This document shows positions 43,345 to 51,457 of a stretch of DNA of 64,000 bases, piece by piece (position 1 is the first letter of the stretch; each line of letters opens with the position of its first letter). The position numbers and the translations under genes were made by a program. The DNA lies in the NCBI GenBank assembly GCA_023269585.1, contig JAHFTC010000001.1:1-64000 (forward strand). The letters run 5' to 3'. The notes beneath the pieces are model-generated. The model saw only the letters and a program-made list of their open reading frames with translations. It made no database searches and had not been told where the DNA came from. The DNA is from Opitutaceae bacterium (GTDB taxonomy: Bacteria > Verrucomicrobiota > Verrucomicrobiia > Opitutales > Opitutaceae).

Positions 43345-44742
43345 ATGAAGGCACGTTCTCTCGCAGTCGGCGTGGCGGCGGGCGCGGCGGTGGGGTTCGG
43401 CCTCGGGTTGTTTCTGCTGCGGGGACGCCTCCCGGCGCCGACCCTCGTCGTCGACCACGCGCCGGCGGCCGCCCCGCTCCCCGGACCGGGGACCTATGCG
43501 GAGGCGCTCGCCGCGGCCCGCCCGGCCGTCGTCTCGGTCTACTCGACGAAGTACGCGCGGTCCCGCGGACCGGTGGCCGCCGGCGGGCAACCCGAACGCG
43601 GACTCGGCTCCGGCGTGATCGTTTCTCCCGAGGGCTACATCCTCACCAACAACCACGTGGTCGAGGGCGCCGATGCGCTGCTGGTGAAGCTCCCCGACGA
43701 GCGCGAATTGCCGGCGCGGTTGATCGGGGCCGACCCGAAGACCGACGTGGCGGTCATCAAGGTCGAAGGGAAAGATCTCCCGCATACGATTATTGGGGAC
43801 AGTGACAAGTTGCGGGTGGGCGATGTCGTCTTCGCCCTCGGCAACCCGCTCGATGTCGGCCAGACGGCCACGATGGGCATCGTCTCCGCCACCGGTCGCC
43901 GCGGTCTCGATCTGCTGGCCCGGGGCGACGGGGATCCCGGCTACGAGGATTTCATCCAGACCGACGCCGCGATCAACGTGGGCAACTCCGGCGGCGCCCT
44001 GGTGGACGCGCGCGGACGCCTGGTCGGCATCAACACGGCGATCATGACGACCTCCCGTGGCAACATCGGCATCGGTTTCTCGATTCCGGTGAACCTCGCG
44101 GCGTTCGTCATGAAGAGCCTGGTCGAGACGGGCACCGTGGTGCGCGGCTACCTCGGTGTGAGTACCCAGGATCTGGACGCCGGGCTGGCCGCGGATTTCG
44201 GGCTCAAGGACACCCGCGGTGTGCTCGTCGCCGAGGTCACGCCGGAGGGTCCGGCCGCGCGGGGTGGGCTGCTCGCGGGCGATGTCGTCACCCGGTTCAA
44301 CGACAAACCGGTGACCAACCGCGACGAACTTCGGCTGCTGGTCTCGCAGATGCTGCCGGGCACGAAGGCGGGGCTGGGCGTGATCCGCGACGGCAAACCG
44401 GTGGCGCTCGAGGTATCTTTGGGCCAGCTCGCCGAGAACCGGCCGGTGGCCGCGCCGGCCGCCGTCGAGTTGCTCGACGGCGTGCAGGTCACGCCCGTGA
44501 GCGATCAGCTCCGGCGGGAGTTTTCGCTCGATGCGGATGCGGCGGGCTTGGTCGTGACGGCGAATGACCGCCGTTCTCCCTACGCGGCGAACCTCCCGAT
44601 CGGCACGTTGATCGAGATGGTCAACAAGGCGGCGGTGGCCGAGGCGCACGCCGCCAAGGCGGCACTACGCCAGGGCCGAAACACGCTGGTCGTGCGCTAC
44701 GGCGGCACCCGGCAATTCCTGTCGATTGAGTTGGCGAAGTGA
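43345..44742 (+). CDS. HtrA/Deg-family periplasmic serine protease
   Basis: A 465-residue S1C protease with an N-terminal membrane anchor (LAVGVAAGAAVGFGLGLFLL). The catalytic triad is visible: H104 in LTNNHVVEGA, D134 in PKTDVAVIK and S215 in INVGNSGGALVD. A PDZ domain follows (VVRGYLGVSTQDLDAGLAA to GVLVAEVTPEGPAARGGLLA) with a second PDZ-like part up to the end. Retention of the anchor and of one clear PDZ resembles DegS-type or AlgW-like proteases. It follows lpxD and prs on the same strand, next to the outer-membrane assembly genes, so a role in envelope quality control fits. Confidence 0.9.
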   Translation: MKARSLAVGVAAGAAVGFGLGLFLLRGRLPAPTLVVDHAPAAAPLPGPGTYAEALAAARPAVVSVYSTKYARSRGPVAAGGQPERGLGSGVIVSPEGYILTNNHVVEGADALLVKLPDERELPARLIGADPKTDVAVIKVEGKDLPHTIIGDSDKLRVGDVVFALGNPLDVGQTATMGIVSATGRRGLDLLARGDGDPGYEDFIQTDAAINVGNSGGALVDARGRLVGINTAIMTTSRGNIGIGFSIPVNLAAFVMKSLVETGTVVRGYLGVSTQDLDAGLAADFGLKDTRGVLVAEVTPEGPAARGGLLAGDVVTRFNDKPVTNRDELRLLVSQMLPGTKAGLGVIRDGKPVALEVSLGQLAENRPVAAPAAVELLDGVQVTPVSDQLRREFSLDADAAGLVVTANDRRSPYAANLPIGTLIEMVNKAAVAEAHAAKAALRQGRNTLVVRYGGTRQFLSIELAK

Positions 44743-44801
44743 GGAGGTGCGAGGGGCTCCGATGGACGGGGAATCCCGTGCCCCGCACCCCGCACGACTC
44801 G

Positions 44802-44821
44802 CGGCGCCCGTTTGGGCGCCG
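44802..44821 (+). terminator. Terminator-like hairpin after htrA
   Basis: CGGCGCCC (44802-44809) pairs with GGGCGCCG (44814-44821) over a GTTT loop, followed by GGTTCTCGG. There is no clean T run, so this is a moderate candidate. Confidence 0.5.
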
Positions 44822-44890
44822 GGTTCTCGGCAGTGGGCTGGTCGGTCCGCCGCCCATGAGCTTTGCGCCGTGACAGGGCGGCTTTTCCTC

Positions 44891-44911
44891 ATGTCAACTA
44901 ATAGTTGACAT
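44891..44911. promoter_or_regulatory. Orphan operator-like palindrome
   Basis: The perfect arms ATGTCAACTA and TAGTTGACAT flank a single central A. Each arm contains a TTGACA-like hexamer reading outward. The shape and AT-rich sequence resemble MarR-type operators. It lies between two genes that point toward each other, so no obvious target gene starts here. Confidence 0.55.
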
Positions 44912-45102
44912 GATCCGGAGGCGGTCGGGCCAAGGGGCGGCCCTGGAGGGGACCGCCGTGATCAGTCGAGCGGCGAACGTCGAGGGACGAGCATCGAGGG
45001 ATGAGGGCGGGACCAGAACGGAGAGGCGGTGAGCCCCAGAGTGTGCCAGCGACGGTTCCGCACTCGTTCCCCGGCACTCGCCCCTCGCGGCGGCGAGACC
45101 GT

Positions 45103-45678
45103 TCAGCTGCCCGGCTTCTCGGCCGGGAGGGCGGCGAGTTCGGCCGGAATCTGGTCGGCCGGGTAGGTCGGGAAGCTCAGTTGCAGGAGCGGGTACACCG
45201 GCACGGGGAAGGTGGTCTTGCCCTCGCTGCGGTCGACGAGCATCGCCACGCCGGCGACGACGCCGCCACGGCCCTGGACGATCTCGAGGCATTCCTGCAC
45301 GCGACCACCGCGGGTGACGACATCTTCGACCACCAGCAGGCGCTCGCCCGGGGCGATCTTGAACCCGCGGCGGAGCACGAGTTTGTCGTTTTCCTTCTCG
45401 GCGAAAATGAAACGCACCTTCGAGCGGCGCGCGACCTCCTGGCCGATCACCAGCCCGCCCATCGCGGGGGCGAGCACGGTCGTGTAGGCGACGCCCGCCG
45501 CTTGGAGCTTGGCGACGAGGAGCTCGGCGAGGCGCTCGACCTCGGGCATGTACTGGCACACCTGCGCGCACTGGAAGAAGTGCCCGCTGTGCAGCCCGGA
45601 GCGGAGGACAAAATGCCCGCGCAGCAGGGCGCGGGTGCGGGTGAAGATGTCGAGAACCTCGGTTTGCGTGTCGGCCAT
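45103..45678 (-). CDS. pyrE: Orotate phosphoribosyltransferase
   Basis: A 191-residue enzyme joining orotate and PRPP to give OMP. The start MADTQTEVLDIFTRTRALLR is followed by GHFVLRSGLHSGHFFQCAQV, VLAPAMGGLVIGQEVARRSK, VRFIFAEKEN and the PRPP motif LLVVEDVVTRGGRVQE, all typical of PyrE. The frame is open well upstream, but the ATG at 45678 gives the family start. It is divergent from the MBL-hydrolase gene at 45772 with only 93 bases between starts. Confidence 0.92.
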   Translation of the reverse strand: MADTQTEVLDIFTRTRALLRGHFVLRSGLHSGHFFQCAQVCQYMPEVERLAELLVAKLQAAGVAYTTVLAPAMGGLVIGQEVARRSKVRFIFAEKENDKLVLRRGFKIAPGERLLVVEDVVTRGGRVQECLEIVQGRGGVVAGVAMLVDRSEGKTTFPVPVYPLLQLSFPTYPADQIPAELAALPAEKPGS

Positions 45679-45771
45679 GGGCGCGACGGTGGAGGGTTCG
45701 CGCGGTTTTGAAAATCCATTTTGCGGCGGGCGCCCCTTGGCATTTCCCCAACTGGTCCTACTGTCGCGGCC

Positions 45772-46620
45772 ATGCCGTTCGCGCCGCCACCGCTGGAAGA
45801 CGAGCTGGGCGACATCCTCGACAAGGCCATGCGCCACGCGGGCCTCACCGAGGACCAGCTCGCTGCGACCACCGGGATCGACGCCGGGCGGATCAAGGAC
45901 GCCGAGGACTACCGCTACGATTTCACCTGCACCGAGCTGCAGAAGCTCGCGATCGCACTCGGGCTCAACGAAGTCGGGGTGTGCGCGCTGGGCGAGGGGA
46001 AGTACCCGCTGCCCGCGCTGCCCCCGCTGCCCTTCGCCCTCCACACCATCGCGTTGCCCTACGGTATCGGCCGGGTGAATGCCTTCGTTCTGGAGAATGT
46101 CGCGACGCGGGCGACGCTGCTCGTCGACACCGTCGATTGTCCTGAGCGGCTGCTGGCCGCCTGGCCCGCTGGGATCGCCTGGCCGGAGCTGGTCCTGCTC
46201 ACGCACTGGGACCACGATCACGCGGGCGGGCTGCCCGGTGTGCTGCGGCGCTGCGGCGGGTTGCCGGTCGTCGCCCCGGCGGCGCGGCCGCTGGTCGGAG
46301 CTGTGGCGGTGGGCGAGGGAGACGAGCGCGTCGCGGGCGGCTTCCGCATCCGGGTTCTCCGCACACCCGGGCATGCCGCCGAGCACAATGCCTACTACGT
46401 CACCGCGGCCGCCGGGCCCGCCGGCGCGGCGGGGGTGTTGTTCTCCGGCGACCTGATCTTTGCCGGTTCGCTCGGCGGCGCGTTCTACTGCTGCCACACG
46501 CTGCGGCACGAGGTACGCCGGGTCATGGATGCGCTTCCGCCGGAGACGGTGATCGCGCCCGGCCACGGCCCGCTCACGACGATCGCCAACGAACGCCGCT
46601 TCAATCCGTTCCTCGGGTGA
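45772..46620 (+). CDS. Metallo-beta-lactamase-fold hydrolase with N-terminal HTH
   Basis: A 282-residue protein. Residues 1-75 look like an XRE-type helix-turn-helix (DKAMRHAGLTEDQLAATTGI then DAGRIKDAEDY and LQKLAIALGL). Residues 85-282 form an MBL domain: FVLENVATRATLLVDT, LTHWDHDHAGG (the HxHxDH zinc motif), RTPGHAAEHNAYYV, LFSGDLIFAGSLGGAFYC and VIAPGHGPLTTI. The MBL part resembles glyoxalase II-like hydrolases. The HTH-MBL fusion is unusual and could be a regulated or DNA-associated hydrolase; substrate unknown. ATG at 45772 is chosen over a longer frame. Confidence 0.78.
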   Translation: MPFAPPPLEDELGDILDKAMRHAGLTEDQLAATTGIDAGRIKDAEDYRYDFTCTELQKLAIALGLNEVGVCALGEGKYPLPALPPLPFALHTIALPYGIGRVNAFVLENVATRATLLVDTVDCPERLLAAWPAGIAWPELVLLTHWDHDHAGGLPGVLRRCGGLPVVAPAARPLVGAVAVGEGDERVAGGFRIRVLRTPGHAAEHNAYYVTAAAGPAGAAGVLFSGDLIFAGSLGGAFYCCHTLRHEVRRVMDALPPETVIAPGHGPLTTIANERRFNPFLG

Positions 46621-46723
46621 GCGGGGTGCGCAGGTGGTCGCTTCCGGCGACTACAAACAGGCATGACAGGGTAGGGATATTCGCATTGCGCCGGGACGGT
46701 CCGGGCTCTGAATCCGGGGCTCC

Positions 46724-47383
46724 ATGAGAACTACAGCCCTTGTTGCCGCGTTGGCGGCGACCGTCCTAGGCGGCATTGCCGCCCACGCCCAGATCGTGCC
46801 GCTTTCAGTCGGCGATTTCTCGCCCGCCGCCACCGTGATCGACTTCTCGCTCCCGGCGGGGAATGAACAGCAGATCACCAACCAGTACGCCAGCCTCGGC
46901 GTCACCTTTTCCGGTGCGCTCTATACGATGCGGAATGCTCCCGATGTGAACGATTTCGCCGCCAATGGCGGGCAGATCGCCTCGAACTGGAGGTATAGCG
47001 GCGGCGGCATTGCCGGCACGACGATCGACATCTGGTTCGCCGCTGGGATTACCCGCATCGGCGTGTATTCGAAGTTTTGGAGCACCGATTCGTTGACGGC
47101 CTCGCTTTTCAACGGCTCTGCTCTGCTCGGATCGGCCTCGATGGAGGGCAATATTCCCATGTCTCCCAAAGTTCTATTCTACGGTGTCCAGACGCCGGTG
47201 CCCTTCGATCATGTGCAGCTGAGCATCAGTGGTCCGGGCAATAACTTCATCGCCTTCGACAACCTCATGTTCGAGCGGGCCATCAGCGGCCCGTCCGGAG
47301 CGGTGCCGGAACCCTCCACCTACGGGCTGCTCGCCGCCGGCGTGCTCCTCGGCATCGCCTTCTGGCGCCGCCAGCGTCGCTGA
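46724..47383 (+). CDS. PEP-CTERM sorting-domain protein
   Basis: A 219-residue secreted protein with a signal peptide (TALVAALAATVLGGIAAHAQ), a beta-rich body (VIDFSLPAGNEQQITNQYAS, LGVTFSGALYTM, VQLSISGPGNNFIAFDNLMF) and a classic C-terminal PEP-CTERM signal: VPEPSTYGLLAAGVLLGIAF then WRRQRR. Such proteins are cleaved and anchored by an exosortase, not encoded in this window, and are often surface or matrix components. The body is like other proteins with one jelly-roll-type domain and an FDNL motif. A clean terminator follows. Confidence 0.88.
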   Translation: MRTTALVAALAATVLGGIAAHAQIVPLSVGDFSPAATVIDFSLPAGNEQQITNQYASLGVTFSGALYTMRNAPDVNDFAANGGQIASNWRYSGGGIAGTTIDIWFAAGITRIGVYSKFWSTDSLTASLFNGSALLGSASMEGNIPMSPKVLFYGVQTPVPFDHVQLSISGPGNNFIAFDNLMFERAISGPSGAVPEPSTYGLLAAGVLLGIAFWRRQRR

Positions 47384-47405
47384 CCACCCCGCACCGACCG
47401 CAACG

Positions 47406-47432
47406 AGCCGCCTGCACCCAGGCGGCTTTTTC
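47406..47432 (+). terminator. Rho-independent terminator of the PEP-CTERM gene
   Basis: AGCCGCCTG (47406-47414) pairs with CAGGCGGCT (47419-47427) over a CACC loop, followed by TTTTTC. Confidence 0.9.
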
Positions 47433-47459
47433 TTTGTCCCGCGGCGGCGCGGGGCCCGC

Positions 47460-49304
47460 TCACAGCGGCATCTCGACGTGGACGGCGGTGGCGCCCGCGA
47501 TGCGGGAGAGCTTGTGGGGGTAGCGTTGGAAAAGGCCGAGCATGGCCTCGTTTTCCGGTGACACCTGGGCGTGGAGGAAGACCAGTCCGCGTTTCTTCGC
47601 CTCGGCGCGGAGGCGGTCGGACAGGACGCGGGCCATCCCGTAGCGGCGCTTGGTCTCGCGGGTGACGAAAGCGACTTCGGCGCCCCGGCCATCGGCATCG
47701 AGGTAGTAGCGGCCGATGGCGTGCAGTTCCTCGCGCGGCCCCTGCACCTCGACGAGGCAAAGGGCGAGGTCGTGCGTCTGGTCGACATTGACGAGCTCGT
47801 AAGCGCGTTCGCGGCCCATGCGGCTGACCATGTAGCCGTAGCGCGACTGGATGGTCTCCTGCGTGTGGGAATAGAAAAACTCCTGGAGGCGGCGCTCGTC
47901 GGAGGGTTGGAGCGGGCGGAGGACGAAGGATTCGTTCTTGAGGGTGAGGCGGGTCGGGGCGAGGCCGTCGGCCCGTCGGGCGGGGGCGGTCGCGAGTTTC
48001 TCGTACACCGGCACCCACTTGCGGGCTTTGGCGACGGCGAGGAGGTCGGCGCGGTGGTCGGGGTGGGCGACCTGGACCAGCTCGAGGGCGCGCTCGCGGA
48101 TGCTGCGGCCGCGGAGTGTGGCGATGCCGTACTCGGTAACCACGTAATGGACATCACCGCGGGAGGCGACGATGCCGGAGCCGGGGGCGAGATCGGTGAC
48201 GATGCGCGAGGAACCGTCGGCCGCGGTGCTGCGCAGGGCGACGATGGGCCGGCCGTCGGGGCAGAGGGCGGCCCCGCGCAGAAAGTCGGTCTGGCCGCCG
48301 AAGCCGCCGGTGAACTTGTGGCCGATGGAGTCGTCGACGACCTGCCCGGTGAGGTCGACCTGCTGCGCACCGGCGATGGCGACCATGCGGCGGTTGAGGG
48401 CGATGGTGGCAGGGTGGTTGACGTAGTCGCTCGGCAGGAACAGCACCTTCTTGTTGCCGTCGACAAAGTCATAGAGCTGGCGGGAGCCCACGGCGTAGGC
48501 GACGACGGACTCGCCGTTGTGCTGGCCCTTGCGCTTGTTGGTTACGGCGCCGGAGCGGAGCAATGCGTGCAGGGCATCCCCGAGCCGGTCGGAGTGGATA
48601 CCGAGGTGTTCGTGGTGGGTGAGCGCGGCGGCGATGGCGGCCGCCGGGGCGGTGGAGCCGATGCGCAACGTGCTCTCGTTTTCCACGAGCAGGGCGACAT
48701 GGGCGGCGATGCGTTCGCCGATGTCGTCGGCCGGAGACGGCGCCGGCTCCGGCAACTCGGCCGGCGCCTCGAGCACGGCGGTGAGGCGTTTCCAGTCGAC
48801 GAGCGTCTCGCCGGCGGTGCGGGGCAGGCGGGGGTTGACCTGGGCGACGACGAGCGGGGCGGTGTCGACGGCGGCGCGGGTGATGTCGCAGGAGACGCCG
48901 AGCGAGCAACGGCCGGCCTTGTCGGGCGGGGTCACCTGCACGAGGGCGACATCGAGCGCGAGAATGCGCTGCCGGAAAAGCGACGGAATCTCGAAGGCGA
49001 ACGACGGCGTGTAGTCGGCGCGGCCGGCGACGAGGGAGCGCTGGATCGCGGGGCCGAGATAGAGGGCGTTGGCGTTGACGTGACCGTGGAACCGTTCCTC
49101 GGCCCAGGGCGATTCCCCGAGGGTGAGGAGGTGGACGAGCTCCACATCGACCAGTTGCTCGGCGCGCGCGAGCAGGGAGGCGACGAGGGCGTGCGGTGTG
49201 GCGGCGTAGGATCCGAGGAAGACCCGGCTGCCGGGCCGCACGAGCGCGGACCAGTCGTCGGGCTGGAGGGGGCGGGGTGGGAGCGGACGGGTCTTGGTGG
49301 CCAC
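47460..49304 (-). CDS. Acetyl-CoA hydrolase/transferase fused to GNAT acetyltransferase
   Basis: A 614-residue two-part protein. Residues 1-430 match the acetyl-CoA hydrolase / 4-hydroxybutyrate CoA-transferase fold (FLGSYAATPHALVASLLARA, LALDVALVQVTPPDKAGRCS, LVVAQVNPRLPRT, GFGGQTDFLRGAALCPDGRP, VVTEYGIATLRGRSIRERA). Residues from about 445 form a GNAT domain (FVLRPLQPSDERRLQEFFYS, ETKRRYGMARVLSDRL as the CoA site). Around the family's catalytic Glu, which I place in a HTEM-like motif, this protein reads GIHSDRLGD with D239. The fusion suggests coupling of CoA metabolism and protein acetylation, but substrates are unknown. Confidence 0.82.
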   Translation of the reverse strand: MATKTRPLPPRPLQPDDWSALVRPGSRVFLGSYAATPHALVASLLARAEQLVDVELVHLLTLGESPWAEERFHGHVNANALYLGPAIQRSLVAGRADYTPSFAFEIPSLFRQRILALDVALVQVTPPDKAGRCSLGVSCDITRAAVDTAPLVVAQVNPRLPRTAGETLVDWKRLTAVLEAPAELPEPAPSPADDIGERIAAHVALLVENESTLRIGSTAPAAAIAAALTHHEHLGIHSDRLGDALHALLRSGAVTNKRKGQHNGESVVAYAVGSRQLYDFVDGNKKVLFLPSDYVNHPATIALNRRMVAIAGAQQVDLTGQVVDDSIGHKFTGGFGGQTDFLRGAALCPDGRPIVALRSTAADGSSRIVTDLAPGSGIVASRGDVHYVVTEYGIATLRGRSIRERALELVQVAHPDHRADLLAVAKARKWVPVYEKLATAPARRADGLAPTRLTLKNESFVLRPLQPSDERRLQEFFYSHTQETIQSRYGYMVSRMGRERAYELVNVDQTHDLALCLVEVQGPREELHAIGRYYLDADGRGAEVAFVTRETKRRYGMARVLSDRLRAEAKKRGLVFLHAQVSPENEAMLGLFQRYPHKLSRIAGATAVHVEMPL

Positions 49305-49339
49305 GGCGGGAGTGTCGCCGAAAAAAGGTGACGCGACGG

Positions 49340-50992
49340 CTATTTGTGGCGGCCGTGGCGGAAGATGTCCCAGACGATCCAGAGGCCGATCACCATTGAG
49401 AGCAGGTAGCCGATGAGGCCCAGTCCCGAGATGCCGAGCACGGTGGGCATGACATTGGCGTGGATGATGAGCGAGGAACCGACGATGAGGGCGGCGACGA
49501 TGAGGGCGAGGGTGAGGCGGGAGCTGGCCTTGTTGATGGCATCGTCGAGGCCCTCGAGGCCGCGGTGCTGGAAGTTGATGGTGAGGTCGTCGTGGCTGAT
49601 GCGCTGGGCGAGGCGGTGCAGGTCGACGGGGAGGTCGCCGAGGCGGGTCATCGCGCCGGCGAGACCGCGGCGAAACTGGCCGAGGAGCACGCGCGGGCTG
49701 TAGCGTTCGCGGTGGAGGTCGGCGAGGATCGGCGTGGCGGCGTGGCGCAGGTCGAACTGCGGGTCGAGGGCGCGGGCGGCCTCCTCGATGGAGAGCACGG
49801 CCTTGGCCATGAGGCAGTAGTCCTGGGTGACGTTGATCCCGTGGCGGCCGAAGATGTTGAGCAGGGAGAGGATGACGCGGCCGATCTCCTGGTGGCCGAT
49901 GGCGTAGTTGAGGTTCTCCCGCAGGGCGAAGGTGACCTCCTTCTCCATCGCGCGGAAATCTGGGCGGCGGTGCGGGGCGGCGAGCACCGAGGCGGCGGCG
50001 ACGATACGCTCGGCGTCGAGGGCGGCGGCGGCCTCGAAGAGCTCGGCGAGGAAGTGCCGCATGCGGCGCGTGAGCTGGCCGACCTGACCCCAGTCGAGGG
50101 CGCAGAGGCGGCCGTCCGGGGTGACGAGGAGGTTGCCGGAGTGCGGGTCGGCGTGGAAGAAACCGGAGACGAGGATCTGATGGAAGAGGGAGCGGGCGCC
50201 CTCAAGCGCGAGGCGGCGGGCCTGCTCGGGCGGGAGGGCGGCCTTCTCGAGGCGGACGCCGTCGATGAAGTCCATCACGAGCACGCGTTCGCGGGTGAAC
50301 TCCTCGTGGGCGGCGGGGGCGAAGACGGTCTGCGTGAAGGGGTTGGTGGCGTTGAAGTAGCGGAGATTCTTGGACTCGTGGCGGAAATCGAGCTCGCGGC
50401 CGAAGGCGACCCGCATCTCCGCGACGACCGCCGGCAGGTTGTAGGGGGAAAATGCCGCCACGCGGTGGTGCAGCTGGGTGACGAAGAAGGAGATGAGGTC
50501 GAGGTCGGAGTCGACGAGCTTGCGCAGGTTCGGGCGCTGGAGCTTCACGGCGACGAGGCGGCCGGTGCTGCGGAGGCGGGCACGGTAGACCTGGGCCAGC
50601 GAGGCGGAGGCGATGGGCGTTTCGTCGAACTCCGCGAAGACGGCGTCGAGATCCTCGCCGAGCTCCTCGACGAGCACCGGCCGCATCTCGGCGAACGGGA
50701 GGGGGTTGACGTTGTCCTGCAGCTTACGGAGCTCGAAGACGAGCGCCTCGGGGATGGCGTCCGGGCGCATGCTCAGGAGTTGCCCGGATTTGACGAAGGT
50801 CGGCCCGAGCTCCTCGGCGGCCATCCGGAAGCGCTCCCACACGCTGCGCTGGCGCTGCTGGGGGATGAAACGATGGAGGAAACCCGGCGGCGGGTTGATC
50901 TGCTGGATGACCTCGGCGAAGCCGTGCTTGGCGAAGACCGTGGCGATCTCCTTGGCGCGGACGGCGTTGGTGACGAAGTCGAAGGGGCTCAT
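49340..50992 (-). CDS. UbiB/ABC1-family atypical kinase-like protein
   Basis: A 550-residue membrane-associated protein. It has the KxGQ motif (LGPTFVKSGQLLSMRPD), an Ala-rich loop (PIASASLAQVYRARL), the Lys of VAVKLQRPNLRK, ELDFRHESKNLRYFN, the catalytic-loop GFFHADPHSGNLLVTPDGRL and the metal-binding DWG of LCALDWGQVG. Two C-terminal hydrophobic helices (LTLALIVAALIVGSSLIIHA and LGLIGYLLSMVIGLWIVWDI) anchor it. UbiB proteins are ATPases supporting quinone synthesis or lipid transport. It lies 147 bases after a phasin-like gene on the same strand. Confidence 0.88.
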   Translation of the reverse strand: MSPFDFVTNAVRAKEIATVFAKHGFAEVIQQINPPPGFLHRFIPQQRQRSVWERFRMAAEELGPTFVKSGQLLSMRPDAIPEALVFELRKLQDNVNPLPFAEMRPVLVEELGEDLDAVFAEFDETPIASASLAQVYRARLRSTGRLVAVKLQRPNLRKLVDSDLDLISFFVTQLHHRVAAFSPYNLPAVVAEMRVAFGRELDFRHESKNLRYFNATNPFTQTVFAPAAHEEFTRERVLVMDFIDGVRLEKAALPPEQARRLALEGARSLFHQILVSGFFHADPHSGNLLVTPDGRLCALDWGQVGQLTRRMRHFLAELFEAAAALDAERIVAAASVLAAPHRRPDFRAMEKEVTFALRENLNYAIGHQEIGRVILSLLNIFGRHGINVTQDYCLMAKAVLSIEEAARALDPQFDLRHAATPILADLHRERYSPRVLLGQFRRGLAGAMTRLGDLPVDLHRLAQRISHDDLTINFQHRGLEGLDDAINKASSRLTLALIVAALIVGSSLIIHANVMPTVLGISGLGLIGYLLSMVIGLWIVWDIFRHGRHK

Positions 50993-51008
50993 CCGAGAAA
51001 TTGCAGAG

Positions 51009-51119
51009 TGCAGAGTGCGGAATGCGGAGTGGCCGGCGGGCGAGCGGGGAAACTGCGTCGCGAGAACGCGGATGCCGGTGGGGAAGACAGACGACCCGCC
51101 GGCGGGGAGGGCCGGCGGG
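51009..51119. repeat. Repeat word and intercistronic hairpin between phasin-like gene and ubiB
   Basis: A run of GTGCAGAGTGCGGAATGCGG-type words (about 51010-51035) is the complement of insertion 3 of the P-type ATPase. A GC-rich hairpin follows at 51095-51119 (CCCGCCGGC / GCCGGCGGG, 7-base loop) without a T run. Confidence 0.65.
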
Positions 51120-51139
51120 GGCGCGGACGGGGGCGGGGC

Positions 51140-51457
51140 TCAGTTCGTCGGAAGCTTGAACATCGCCTCGACCTTCTCCTCGAGCAGCTGGATACGGCGC
51201 TCGAGCTGGGCCACCTCGGTCTTGTGGGCGAAATCGGCCTTGGCGAGGAGTTCGCGAATGCGCTCGGCGAGGTCCTTGCTGGTGGACTCCCACTCCTTGC
51301 GCCCTTCGTCGGCGATCTTGGAGGCGAAGGTGCGGGCCTCGTCGGACGAGACCTTGCCCTGCTGTACGAGGTCCTGCAGCACGACCTCGATCTTTTCCTT
51401 GGTGATGACGGTGGCGCCGATGCCGGCGAGGACGGTTTTCTTGATGAGATCGATCAT
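51140..51457 (-). CDS. Phasin-like / PhaF-domain protein
   Basis: A 105-residue helical protein. It starts MIDLIKKTVLAGIGATVITK then EKIEVVLQDLVQQGKVSSDE, which matches the phasin/PhaI-type opening (short hydrophobic helix, TKEK, then a two-helix segment with a G-K-V-S-x-x-E turn). The rest is a coiled coil (LAKADFAHKTEVAQLERRIQ then LLEEKVEAM). In many bacteria such genes sit beside a UbiB-like gene, as here. Association with polyhydroxyalkanoate granules or membranes is possible; no PHA synthase is visible in the window. ATG at 51457 is chosen. Confidence 0.7.
   Translation of the reverse strand: MIDLIKKTVLAGIGATVITKEKIEVVLQDLVQQGKVSSDEARTFASKIADEGRKEWESTSKDLAERIRELLAKADFAHKTEVAQLERRIQLLEEKVEAMFKLPTN

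Larger units (their letters stand above)
44743..45102. other. Intergenic region with palindrome and repeat words
   Basis: No gene in 360 bases between convergent htrA and pyrE. It contains a terminator-like hairpin (44802-44821), a 21-base palindrome (44891-44911), and GAACGTCGAGGGACGAGC / ATCGAGGGATGAGG repeat words at about 44970-45008 related to those near 4200 and 33810. Confidence 0.6.
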
